This document shows positions 32,021 through 42,699 of a stretch of 64,000 nt of DNA, in pieces. Each line of letters starts with the position of its first letter. Position 1 is the stretch's first letter. Position numbers and translations under genes: made by a program. The DNA is taken from positions 24,024,001 to 24,088,000 of the forward strand of contig NC_134025.1 in NCBI RefSeq assembly GCF_964204645.1, in the 5' to 3' direction. This DNA comes from Tubulanus polymorphus (lineage: Eukaryota; Nemertea; Palaeonemertea; Tubulaniformes; Tubulanidae). The notes below the pieces were generated by a model, which saw nothing but the letters and a program-made list of their open reading frames with translations, was not told the DNA's origin and searched no databases.

Positions 32021-34661
32021 ATGCAACCGCTTATTTTACTACTAGGGGTAAGCCTGAATTTGACAACCATGATTCAATTTGAAATCGGACAGAAATACTT
32101 AGTACCGTAATCAATTTTACATTGCAGATTTTGATCGCGGGTAAGTATAGACTCGTTTATTTTTTATCATGTACCCTCATTTTGATTGAAAATATCAAAA
32201 AGATTAAAATTCGTCTAAATTATTAAAGAAATCCGAAATATATTTCTGTGTTGTATGTTCAGGCATTGGGGCCGCAGTCGATGAATCGCGGATTCAGGTT
32301 TGTGATAATTTGTCAAACTTAAAATCTTATTTGGAACTTGGCCTTTCTATTTAAGCTTCATTCAAACCTTTCAGAAACGAACGGCCGCGATAAGATATAC
32401 GCAACAACGATGGCCACTAGGCATCGTGCCTTACATACTGACTGGGTTCAGTGAGTTGAGTTCTAAAAATGTGCATCTTTAGGTCAAAATGTTCTTAAAA
32501 TCATTTCTAGGAATGTATTTAGAAATAACCTGTAGTATGTGTTAAATCGTGATAAAAAGTAGAAGACTACATAATAAAGGTCAATCGAATTTTCATAGCC
32601 GACGTAACACGTTCATAAAAAAATTATGAGGGAATCTGTATGCCCTTATAATTCTTTTATGATTACGCGACTGATTCATTAAATCATATATAACTGATAT
32701 ATTTCAGCGGAAAACCAAAAAGCTGCGATACAGTTGGCTATTAATGAACTAGAAACTGAGTTGGGGCCAAGATGCGTGCGATTTGTACCGAAAGACAATC
32801 AAGTCGATTACCTTAACATGAAAAATTCTCCGGCTAAAAAGTAAAAGAAGTTTTCACGAAAAAATATCGATTCCCAAATCTAAAACATAGTCACTCCAGC
32901 AAATAAATTATTATGGAAATGAAAAATTTGAATTTGAAGGTGTGGATCTGTGGTAGGAATGACGGGGAAGGAGCAAATAACAAACTTCGCTGCGACTTGC
33001 GTAGATGGTCTTCATCAAGGACTCATAAAACAGCAATTGTTGACTGTTTTGGGCATGAAACCCGAACATCGGCGACCCGATAGAGATAAATACGTGACGA
33101 TCATTACCGACAATATCGACCCAGGTATATGATCCAATGTGAAAATAATCCTATATTTCTTATTAGAATAATCTCCATCATTCTTTGGGTGAGTGGATTA
33201 CAGAAATGAAATTTGGAAATGCTAGATTTTCTCTTCATTATAATTTTTTCACTTTACCTGAAATGTTATCACCCCTTTTATATCTTGAATTTGACATCAA
33301 GCGCAAACATACAGATTTCGTAAGGATCCGAGCGTCGAAACGTTTGGTCTACCATACGATTACGATAGTCTTCTACATTTCTCCGAGACGCAATTCGCCA
33401 AGTCAGTTGGGCTGAAAACGATGGTTCCGATAAAAAGTGGCGTAACGATCGGTCAGAGAACTCACCTGAGCAAATACGACATTCAAACCATTCACAAAAT
33501 GTACAACTGCGGAGGTATCTATCGTATCATTAGGTTAAAAATTGATACCTTGTTTCTCCTAATCGGCCGGGTAATATGGTAAATTGTAATACAATGTTTC
33601 TGTACAGCTCGTTTCTATAGCTGCTGGGTCTGTAATGGTTAGCTTGATCGTGATTTTTAAGCAGCCAGCCGGGTCAACTCAGCACAGATGAGAAACACGG
33701 TATAATTTTTAACCTTAGACGGAGTTAGATTCTTAGAGCGATATTAAACTTTCCCGTTGGAGAAGTCTTCTATTACACGTGGATGAATATTTCTTGTACA
33801 ACATCTGACCTCGTTTTACAAGATTCGTTTTTTCCTCCGTTTTCCTCATTTTTCTGATTGTAGGGGATATCAATTTCTTCTGCAACTTTTCGGCTAATGC
33901 ATGTGGATTCAGACCAAGACCTCCGGGTGACCCCCTGCGATGGAAACGACTGTTGGCACCGTCACCAAGCGGCCCACCAAATGACCACACTGGAGATGGT
34001 ACGGATATGGGTTCAATTCACCCAAGTTTTCGAGTGTCTGTTTTTAATACATAAAATTCACGGATAATTGCAGGGCTCTATATGGGTATCGATATGACCG
34101 GAGAACAGAGAGGAGCGGGCGGAGCGCTACTATCTACAGAACTACCCAAAAGTGATAAAGGATATTGTATTACATTCTGGTGCGTGCGAAGTTCGATTCT
34201 TTCAAATGTACATATGCAAATATCATTTTCAAAGATTTCCAATATTCCTCTATAATTCAGGTATTACAGATATTCCAAGACTGAATTGACTTCCTGGGCA
34301 CCAATAGTTGCGTACAGAGCGAAAGGATTTGTGAAACTGGGTCAGGTAGCCTCCCTTACACACCGAGATAACTACCCATTAAACTGGATCGTATCCAAGA
34401 ATCATTTCACATGGCCATCCGACTCTGGGGTATCTATTATTTTGATATATCGTTTATCACCAGGATATCCTAAATTAAAAACCCTTCATACATGCACTTA
34501 GTTCTTTTATTTTCTTGATCCTATAACTGATGGCTATGCAATTGAAATTCGTTTTACATTTTCACCAGCTATTGCTGTACGCCATGGTCTCTGGAGGGTT
34601 CTACGGTCACAAGAATTTTGCAATTGACGACATCAGCATACAGGAAGCGTCCACCTGTTAA
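32021..34661 (+). CDS. Secreted pseudo-astacin with MAM domain, copy A
   Basis: Eleven exons: 32021-32047, 32128-32140 (13 nt), 32263-32297, 32375-32450, 32708-32840, 32940-33124, 33302-33514, 33864-33998, 34074-34179, 34261-34429, 34569-34661; 394 residues. Order: signal peptide (MQPLILLLG then ILIAG), a short stretch ending RIQKR, an astacin fold (RWPLGIVPY, RPDRDKYV, GLPYDYDS), then a MAM domain ending FAIDDISIQE. The zinc motif HExxHxxGxxHE is replaced: QQLLTVLGMKPEH aligns on it, so all three His and the catalytic Glu are gone. The Met-turn is SLLHF. The four astacin cysteines (RCVRF, KCGS, TCVD, YNCGG) remain. It is therefore predicted to fold but not to cleave; a binding or scaffold role is inference. 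AATAAA at 34687 may end the transcript. Confidence 0.86.
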
Positions 34662-34869
34662 ACTGCAGATTTCCGCCATCTTTCGAAATAAAATAATTCT
34701 ATTATCAAAAGGTTGATGGTATATCTCTTAATAAATTGACTGTTCCTCACTCAAAAAACCTTGTTGTTGTAAATATGATTTTAGTGATGATTACGGTACA
34801 AAGAGACACAAAGAAATAACGCAATGATTTCTCATATTAGCTCAAGGTTTTGTTTATTACGGTACGAAT

Positions 34870-35360
34870 TTATGTCAATCTTGACTAGAATCCAGAACCA
34901 CAGAATACAGAATGACTAGAAAATTTAAACCTTGGTCCACGTATCCCTTGCGTCCATCTTACACTAGATGTACATATAAGCATTTGTTGTATTCCAAAAG
35001 TGTAAAAAATACATCAAATAGTAGATGCGTTAATCTAAAAAAAAAACGTTATAAATGTTTGTGCTCACACAATCGAAAAATAAATTACACTAGCATACTT
35101 AACTATTTCATACAAAAAACCTCGCAATACACACACAGGTGCTTTATGATGTCTATGAGAATGGAAAGGAACAACATCTAGATTAGTATCAGTTTGCAAC
35201 TGTACGTCATAATAGAAACTATAATATAATGATTTGGACGTAGTGAAATTGATATCGTAGATATTCTGACAACAATAAAACTTCATTTGATGCATCAAGC
35301 CGCTATCGTAGATGTACTGTCAAAAACTTGACGCGTCAAACCACTATCGAAGATATACAC
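34870..35360. pseudogene. Duplicated flank with relic of arylsulfatase 3' end
   Basis: 34870-35050 resembles 51300-51480 downstream of copy B (TCAATCTTGACTAGAATC, ACACTAGATGT). 35140-35175 resembles the last codons of the arylsulfatase at 51640-51672 (AGGTGCTTTATGATGTCT), then skips to a part related to 51913 and to 47960-48125. Read on the minus strand it still spells FHSHRHHKAPVC, but the rest of the gene is missing. Confidence 0.65.
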
Positions 35361-35534
35361 AAAAATTGATCTAATCTAAATTCTCAGATAATGGTAGTGG
35401 TAAATTTGAGTGTAGGCGCAATGCAATACCGTACTGTATTGAAATTGATTTAGCTTTCCCTTAAATGTTACCCAACCCGCACTACATCATCTGTATTTAA
35501 TCCGTTTGACCAAGTACTGCCCGTCTACCATAAG

Positions 35535-35673
35535 GTGCTGCTGCTATGCACATCGTTAGCGGATTTGTCATACACTAATTTGAATTTTACTCTGGCAATC
35601 AATGAATCGGCTGCCAGAGTCGACTCATTTTAGTGTATGAAAGATCCGTTAACGCTGAGCCCTGCGGCAGCAC
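35535..35673. repeat. 139-bp long-hairpin foldback element, copy 1
   Basis: The arms GTGCTGC...CATACACTAA and TTAGTGTATG...GCAGCAC pair. An inner perfect 9-bp stem is ACTCTGGCA/TGCCAGAGT with a loop of ATCAATGAATCGGC. A second full copy of the same length is at 48245-48383 and a half copy at 31661-31707. Confidence 0.85.
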
Positions 35674-36700
35674 GTCACAGTAGTAGTCGAATGAAACATC
35701 AAATCCGTGTACATTATGTAATTATTAAAACCGAACCACAACGGTTCGGCTGTTGACCGATATCAGGTGGAATGACCTTTTTGTGGTTTCTGTAGGATTC
35801 GTTAGTAATTATCAAGCCAGGATTTTTAAAGGGGCGTTCTTAAATTATAAAAAATGTCATTTTTGCATGTTCTGTATCCCAGGAAAGCGAGCATCGTATG
35901 CATATGCTTAAAACCAGAATTCTGTAGCTATTCCACAAACAATAAAAACACGACAAATGAATTTCAGTATAGTTTTGGCCAGGTTTATCTCAGGTTTTTG
36001 TGCGGGGCCTTTGGAGCGTTGAACTATAACGGACAACCGACTGTTACATCTTTAGCAACCGGAGTAACGAATGTTGGATTGGTATTACAGTTAACTCCGC
36101 TGAGCACGTAATTCTGGTGGACCGGTGATTTCTGAGACCTGCACGAGAATATCCCCTGCCAGGATTCGACCTCGATTGAAACTCGATACCGACATTGTAG
36201 ATTTTGATATGCGCGGCGGCGCGGGAATCTGAGACACCTATCAACAGAAAATATCATTATCAAAATGGCGTGCTCAGCTAACGTGAAAAGCAAAAAACCT
36301 CGCCTAATTTCAAACATAGGCAGCCTCCTTTAAGACCCCAAAAATCAGTATTTCAATATTCGGTAAGTATTCGTAACATTAGTTAAAATGGCGAAAATAT
36401 TTCGTCTTAGATATTATTGCGGGTAATCATATTTCGGAGGTGAATCTAGGCGCACATAGTGAAAATCAGTCAAGCAAGACAAGTTGAAAAACTAAAAAGG
36501 GCCAATGATGAATTTACTGGCCAGGGCGGATCCAGGAATTTAGAATATGGGGCCCAAAACTTTTTGAGCTGACGGTCATCTGACACTGATATTTCTTGAC
36601 CATGGGCTTGGTCTTATGTTCTTAAATGATACTTCAGTGAATTAGTTTTTCCTTGTTTTTATGGATTTATTCTGTTTTTATCCAGTATCAATTTCATTTA
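35674..36700. other. Non-coding stretch with repeat scraps
   Basis: 35725-35790 has ACCACAACGGTTCGGCTGTT and CAGGTGGAATG, the reversed centre of the foldback at 25323-25514. 36525-36560 has a CAGGGCGGATCCAGG scrap. No gene seen. Confidence 0.45.
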
Positions 36701-37039
36701 TTTTCGGTTTTCATTTGTAGATGTGGCAAACGATTTCATCACAAAGAATTGACATCAGAAACAGTGAAAATAGTGTAAGTTTATTTTATCTTTTAAATGT
36801 TTTCATCAGTTTCAGAAACAGATAATATTCATCTATTCATGTATCTTCATTCCTTTCTTTTATGTTTGATGTTGAACTCTGGAGGCAAAACCTAAACCAC
36901 AGAAAGCCCTGGATAAATGAACTACAGATTGGAGCGAACAATTTAATTTGTAAGTTTGAATTTTGAATTTGATAATTCTGCATTTATCTAAGCAACGAAA
37001 ACAATCTTTGGTTTGTCTATCATACAGGTATCGCTACAA

Positions 37040-37435
37040 TGGGAACTTGGATTCAGGACAGGACAGCAAGGAATCAATGCTTTGCAAATAAGACTTTCTT
37101 GGAATCAGCGCAGGACAACCAGGAATCAGTGCTTTACAATAACAATTCGTTGGATTCAATACAGGGACAAGGAATTAGTACCTTACATGGCTAAGTTGGA
37201 TTCAATACAGGACAAAAAACAGTGCTTTACTATAAGACTGTCTTGGATTCTGCACAGGACATCAAGGAATCAGTGTTTCACAATCAGACTTTTTTGGTTT
37301 CGCATCGGACCCGCATTTGGATTCTGCTCAGGACAACAAGGAATCAGTGTTTCATAATCAGACCTTTTTGGATTCAGCACAGGACTTCGGGAATCACTTT
37401 TGGATTCAGCATAGGACATCAGGAATCACTATATG
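37040..37435. repeat. Degenerate tandem repeat (about 45-50 bp unit)
   Basis: Repeats of CAGGACA-x-CAAGGAATCAGTG followed by TTTACAATAAGACT and TTGGATTC, seven to eight imperfect copies. It gives repetitive open frames without protein homology. Confidence 0.75.
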
Positions 37436-37784
37436 TGGAAATTCAAGATAAGTTACATTTATCTATATTTATCGGTTGTTGAATTGATCTTAAGGGACCA
37501 ATTTTATAATGTTTGTTATAAACTATGTTTTGAAATGAAATCACAGAAACCTGTTGCATTTATTCAGTCATTTTAAATTTCTTTATATCGGTGAATATTT
37601 GGCTATAACCAGTTCATGGTTTGGATTGTTATTTCAGTAAGCCGGATTACAGGTTTTCTAAATTGTGATCAACTCAAATGTTATTTCTAATCAATATGAA
37701 ACTGGTTCCTGAGGTCAATAATACAACTGTTATCAATCATGTTCCTTCTTGACAATCAGATCATGTGTATCTTGAGAGTTAGAA

Positions 37785-37982
37785 TTTCTGAAGATTATAC
37801 TGCTGTACTTATTTCATACTGATTGAACAGTTACAGATACATGTGACATTGTGTAGAGATACAGAGTACAGATCACTGCATTACTTCATCCTGTGATTGA
37901 ACAGTGATTTAATGTTCTCTCATCTTCATTAGATTCCCATCCATCTAACTAAAACATCAGAACATTTCAACTCATCTAACCA
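37785..37982. repeat. Left arm of a 200-bp inverted repeat
   Basis: Complement of 41875-42067. Shared words include GATTGAACAGTGATTTAATG, CTCATCTTCATTAGAT and AACATCAGAACATTTCAACT. The arms enclose about 3.9 kb. The G-rich minisatellite follows directly. Confidence 0.85.
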
Positions 37983-38192
37983 TGGGGTTTGGGGAGGGTG
38001 GATAGGGTTGGGGGAGGGAAGGGGTAGAGGGAGGGCGGGAGGGAAGGGTTGAGGGAGGTTGGGAGGGATGGGGTGAGGGAGGTTGGGAGGGAAGGGTACG
38101 GGAGGGTGGGAGGGAAGGGGTCCGGGAGGGTGGGAGGGAAGGGGTGAGGGAGGGCGGGAGGGAAGGGGTCCGGGAGGGTGGGAGGGAATGCC
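37983..38192. repeat. G-rich minisatellite, left block
   Basis: Units of GGGAGGGAAGGGG with TCCGGGAGGGTG or TGAGGGAGG. Strong potential for G-quadruplexes on the plus strand. Related to 41480-41870. Confidence 0.9.
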
Positions 38193-39890
38193 CTCGTAAA
38201 GTCGTACAGTCAACCTCGCTTAATTTGTCGTCGGTTTTTTCCTCGGTTATTCCCTTTAATTTTCATCGGATAATTCGTACTTTGTAATTTGTAAATCGTA
38301 GCCGTATCCACGGTTCCCTTTTTTTAAAAACAATTGAAAATGCGACGCGTAATTCTAATCCCATTGTTCCACCTGCCGACAGTGATTGGCAAGCTCATCA
38401 ATTTCTTGTCAGTCATATTGGCATTGAGCGTAATTTCCCGCCAGTTAAGTCAAAAACAATGAATGGCCATGACACGCAGCATTTGTTCCAACGGAAGTGA
38501 AAACGATTTTTAGCAGGTTTTTATTTGTAGTTTATACAAATTAATAGATAAATCATTAATTCTACGAATTATATATAATTCATTGAAAATACAAATTACT
38601 TTATGTCGAAAAACCACGGCTCCAAGAGATATGAATTAAGCTAGGTTGACTGTAGTTATTTTGAGTCTTGAAGTTCAGGATATTTCAGAAAATGTGTCTC
38701 ATCTCTTTATTTATTCTAAGAAAGGATTGATCATTATGAAACACTTCATGTGGCCACACGTGACTGCAACATGTCATGTTTCAGTTGTTATACATGACAA
38801 GCTGTATAACCATCGGCCAATTGGACTAGTTCTATTTTACTGGACCTTGTTATTTTTATGAGACCCGGGTTCGATCCCCGGTGAGTGCGCGCATAATTTC
38901 ACCGTCACTTCTTTCATTTTTGAGATAATTGCCCCCAAATTTTTGAATTGGGACGTTTCCATTTTTAGGGCCATTATTTAAGGCATTGAATGATCACAAG
39001 TTCAGCTCCTTGGCTCCGATCAAATTATGGCTTAATGCACAATTCAATGAAACAACAATCATACGTAATAATTACTGTTGATATCTGGTGGTTTACTGAT
39101 ACATTTCCAGCAGAAAGATGTATTCTATTTTCATATTTGCTATTTTATAAACGGCTGTAAATACTGGTTCTAGTTAAACAACTGTATAGGACGATTTTAG
39201 AATTCTTTTAATTTGTAAATAGTGGGTTTTTATCTTATCAACTGTATAGGACGACTTACAAAATTGTTGACAAGAGTCTAGATGCAGTCACATTCATCGC
39301 TGCTTCCTCTCTTTTCTGCAGATTTTTAGACAGAGACCTACTCTTCATTTTTTGAAGAGTATAGAACTCATTAGAATAGTGATAGGTTTTGTAATCACTA
39401 TGGATTTTCAGGCAACACTTCATTTGGCTTCAGCAGTTTACATGGCACAGTATATCACTATTCATAGATATCCTTAATAATTAGTTAAATCCTTTTCCAA
39501 AAGATAGGACACATTTTCTGAGAATAAACTTTACAATTTATAGGTGGTATCTAGTGTATTTTGCCATTTTTCACGATCTTATCATTTTATGAAAGTCATT
39601 TCATCCTCCGCAGTTATCTAAAATTTTATCAGTGCTCGATCAATTTGTCAGTTTATAATAGCTTTTAGACTTCGATCAATGTATTATTTGACAGTAGACT
39701 CAAATCAGTGAATTATCGCATTCAGTGTGTACCTAATTCTTATATTAGTGATGAGTGAATAGTCCAATTCTCCTATTCAAAATATGCAATGCTCAATTTC
39801 TCATGTGTGCTCATATAAACTGCTCCAAGTATGAAAATTCATCTCTAGTGCAACCTTTATATACAGTTACTGAACTACGGTCCAGTGAAC
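38193..39890. other. Non-coding stretch with tRNA/SINE-like scrap
   Basis: AT-rich with no gene seen. 38864-38881 holds CCGGGTTCGATCCCCGG, a perfect tRNA T-arm/B-box, but no convincing tRNA body around it, so a SINE remnant is more likely. A short ACTGTATAGGACGA direct repeat lies near 39180 and 39240. Confidence 0.4.
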
Positions 39891-39904
39891 CAAACTTTGT
39901 TTAT

Positions 39905-40150
39905 CAAACCAGGGCCATAAAACTGACTTAACCTTTAATGAAGGCCATGAGCCAAATTTATTCTCATGTTATCAAACCAAAGCCATGAGCTATATTTACC
40001 TTGCATGGTCACCAAATCAGAACCATAGACCAAACTTTGACTCTTTGGGCACCAAAACTGGGCCGTGGACCAAACTTTGACTCTTTGGGCACCAAAACAG
40101 GGCCGTGGACCAATTTTAACTCTTTGGTCACCAAAACAGGGCCATGAATG
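39905..40150. repeat. Tandem repeat, about 48-bp unit
   Basis: About five copies of a unit with GGGCCGTGGACCAAACTTTG, ACTCTTTGGGCACCAAAAC. The central copies are nearly identical and the outer ones degenerate. Confidence 0.8.
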
Positions 40151-41479
40151 AAAAGTTGTACAAGTTATTTCTGTTGCCTTCACGACTGTATTTGAGAATG
40201 AAATGATTTATGTGGAACTAATGACGTAGTTAATGAAAGATTCATATGTATTAGTGCCGCTGCTGGTACAGCTGCTGCAGCTGCTGCTGGTGGTGCAACT
40301 AACACAAACTTTTGCTGTTTGTCTCTAAAAGATTAAACTTGATCCCAGTTGGAACTGATGAAAGTTTTAGTGAGACAACAAAATAAGGAAAAGCCATATG
40401 AAAAGAAAAAATATAAAACGAATGCGTGAGCTTCTAACAACAAAATAAAACAGCATCAAATGCTGATATAAAGAGTGGGGTCCGAGAGCAATTCGAAGGT
40501 TTAGTGTCCTGCACGCTTAGAGGGCGGGCAGGGGTCTATTCCTACCTCGACTCTAAAGGAGCTGAAAGCGCTTAAAGTCAGATAAAAGAGTAAAAACGAA
40601 AAATGGCAAATGAAGGAAAATGGCTGGAGTTTGATTTGTTGATAAACCCACTGGGTTCAAGTGTTAACTTGAAGACAATCAAATTTACAATCAAACGCAT
40701 TATTTATGACGTATATATTTTGTAAACATCAGCAGTTCATAATCAATGATTAATAAATCTTATGGATAAGATTCCATAAAACAACTTGCTTATATAAAAC
40801 CTCTTGTAGAGAGTATAGAAATATCTCATCTAACTGTCATTGGTCCGCACCGGTTTCATGATAAGAGTGACAACGTTGAATTCGAGAAGCAACATAAATA
40901 GCGTTAATTTATTTTGATCTCAGCCATCATTCTTGTCCTTGGTTTGTGTTTGCCCTTCTCACAACATTTTGTGAGTGTGGAGGTTTGGTTCGGGCTCATT
41001 TCCTTTGTTCGGGTGAACCCTCAGTATACCTCCCCCTCCCTTACAACATATTAAATTAAGTTCCTCGGGTTTGGTTTGATGTTTTGTAGATGAAACAATT
41101 CAAACTCGCATCATTTGATGAAATGAAATCTGTTTACAGACGACTGCTGCAACTTGTCGTGAAACTGAGATATATTGTGAATACTTATTGGAGGGAGTAG
41201 AAATAAAAGGAATAATTTGAATGAATTCGATGAAATTGACTAAGAAATCATCTAAAATTCAAGCCATGTGATTTTCAAGACCGCACTAGGCATAATGATC
41301 ATTTGAATGCCTACAAAATTGTAGAAAAGTATCTGTGAGTCCTGTCAATGATGCAATTGATTAAGATTTCAATTTATATATGAAATTGATATGATCGTGA
41401 AAAATGGCAAATCGTTTTGTAGTTATTGTACAGATAAGAGGTGTCTGAGGAGGAGACAAGAGAGTTGAGGAGAAGGCTA

Positions 41480-41870
41480 CGTGGGAGGGCATTAAGGGAG
41501 GGCATTGAGGGAGGGCATTGAGGGAGGGCATTGAGGGAGGGAAGGGGTCCGGAGGGCGGGAGGGAAGGGGTCCGGGAGGGTGGGAGGGAAGGGGCGAGGG
41601 AGGGCGGGAGGGAAGGGGCGAGGGAGGGCGGGAGGGAAGGGGCGAGGGAGGGCGGGAGGGAAGAGGCGAGGGAGGGCGGGAGGGAAGGGGTCTGGGAGGG
41701 CGGGAGTCAAGGGGTGTGGGAGGGAAGGGGCAAGGGACGGCGGGAGGGAAGGGGCGAGGAGGGCGGGAGGGAAGGGGTCTGGGAGGGTGGGAGGGAAGTG
41801 GTCTAGGAGGGCGGGAGGGAAGGGGTCTGGGTGGGGGGAGGGACGGGGTCTGGGAGGGTCGGGTCGGGAG
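41480..41870. repeat. G-rich minisatellite, right block
   Basis: About fifteen units of GGGAGGGAAGGGGCGAGGGA type. It creates long open frames in several phases (Gly/Arg/Glu or Pro-rich), which are artefacts of the repeat. It points the same way as the left block although the flanking arms are inverted. Confidence 0.9.
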
Positions 41871-41874
41871 GTTA

Positions 41875-42067
41875 GGTGAGTTGAAATGTTCTGATGTTTT
41901 AGTTAGACAGATGGAAATCTAATGAAGATGAGAGAACATTAAATCACTGTTCAATCACAGGATGAAGTAGTGCAGTGATCTGTACTCTGTATCTGTACAC
42001 AATGTTACATGTATCTGTAACTGTTCAATCATTATGAAATAAGTACAGCAGTTTAATCTACAGAAAT
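41875..42067. repeat. Right arm of the 200-bp inverted repeat
   Basis: Complement of 37785-37982, starting AGGTGAGTTGAAATGTTCTG and ending near GAAATAAGTACAGCAG. Confidence 0.85.
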
Positions 42068-42699
42068 CCTGTACTGTTTCTGTCTTATTGATTGATAACT
42101 TTGAGATGTTACATTCTGCTCTATTGTCACTGATTATTGTTTCGTTTTCTTTTAGTTAAACAGGCTCATTAAAAAGTTACGTAAGTACAAAACTGGTAAT
42201 GAATTTCTCTACAGAATTCTTCACAGTCTCTGTTATTGTTTTACTCTCATTTACAGGAGATACACACTGCACCACCACTGCACCACCACCAGCACCAGCA
42301 CCAGCAGATGTTTCCAGCATTCAATCACTTCAAGATCACTGCTTAGTTTGAAGTGAGTTTTCAATCGTTAAAACCAATTTATGCCCTGATCAAAGTTGGA
42401 ATTATCAAGATCTTTATGTTTTCCATACATATTTTCAGTTAACAGAGCTATGGAGGTTTTGGCACCCAACAGTCAACCTCAAACCGCTGGCTTAAAAACA
42501 TTGATGAAAATGGTAAGTTTTTGATTTGGTGTGAAACTGCTCTTATTTCAAACAGCTTAACTGACAAATTTTAACATTTGTTTTTAGGGGCTGAAATAAG
42601 TGGAACCCTTGACAGAATCTGGGAACAGTAAACATTGGGAATTCACTTCACATTTTTTAAAGATGGACATCACTTTAGATCCTCAAAACAAAAACGGTA

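Noticed and set aside
37013-37482. Repetitive open frames with NQCFTI-type words
   Set aside because: Produced by a degenerate tandem repeat; two frames are open together and neither resembles a protein.
38864-38881. tRNA gene suggested by a perfect T-arm/B-box
   Set aside because: No acceptor stem, D-arm or anticodon arm of proper form around it; more likely a SINE remnant.
37040-40150. CRISPR-like array of regularly spaced repeats
   Set aside because: The units are contiguous minisatellites without unique spacers, and the DNA is eukaryotic.
40255-40310. CTG-rich run as a triplet expansion locus
   Set aside because: Short and interrupted; ordinary low-complexity sequence.
41518-41922. Long open frames rich in Gly, Arg and Glu on the plus strand, and Pro-rich ones on the minus strand (also 37929-38213)
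   Set aside because: They are translations of the GGGAGGG minisatellite in several frames at once; no start context, splice support or protein family.
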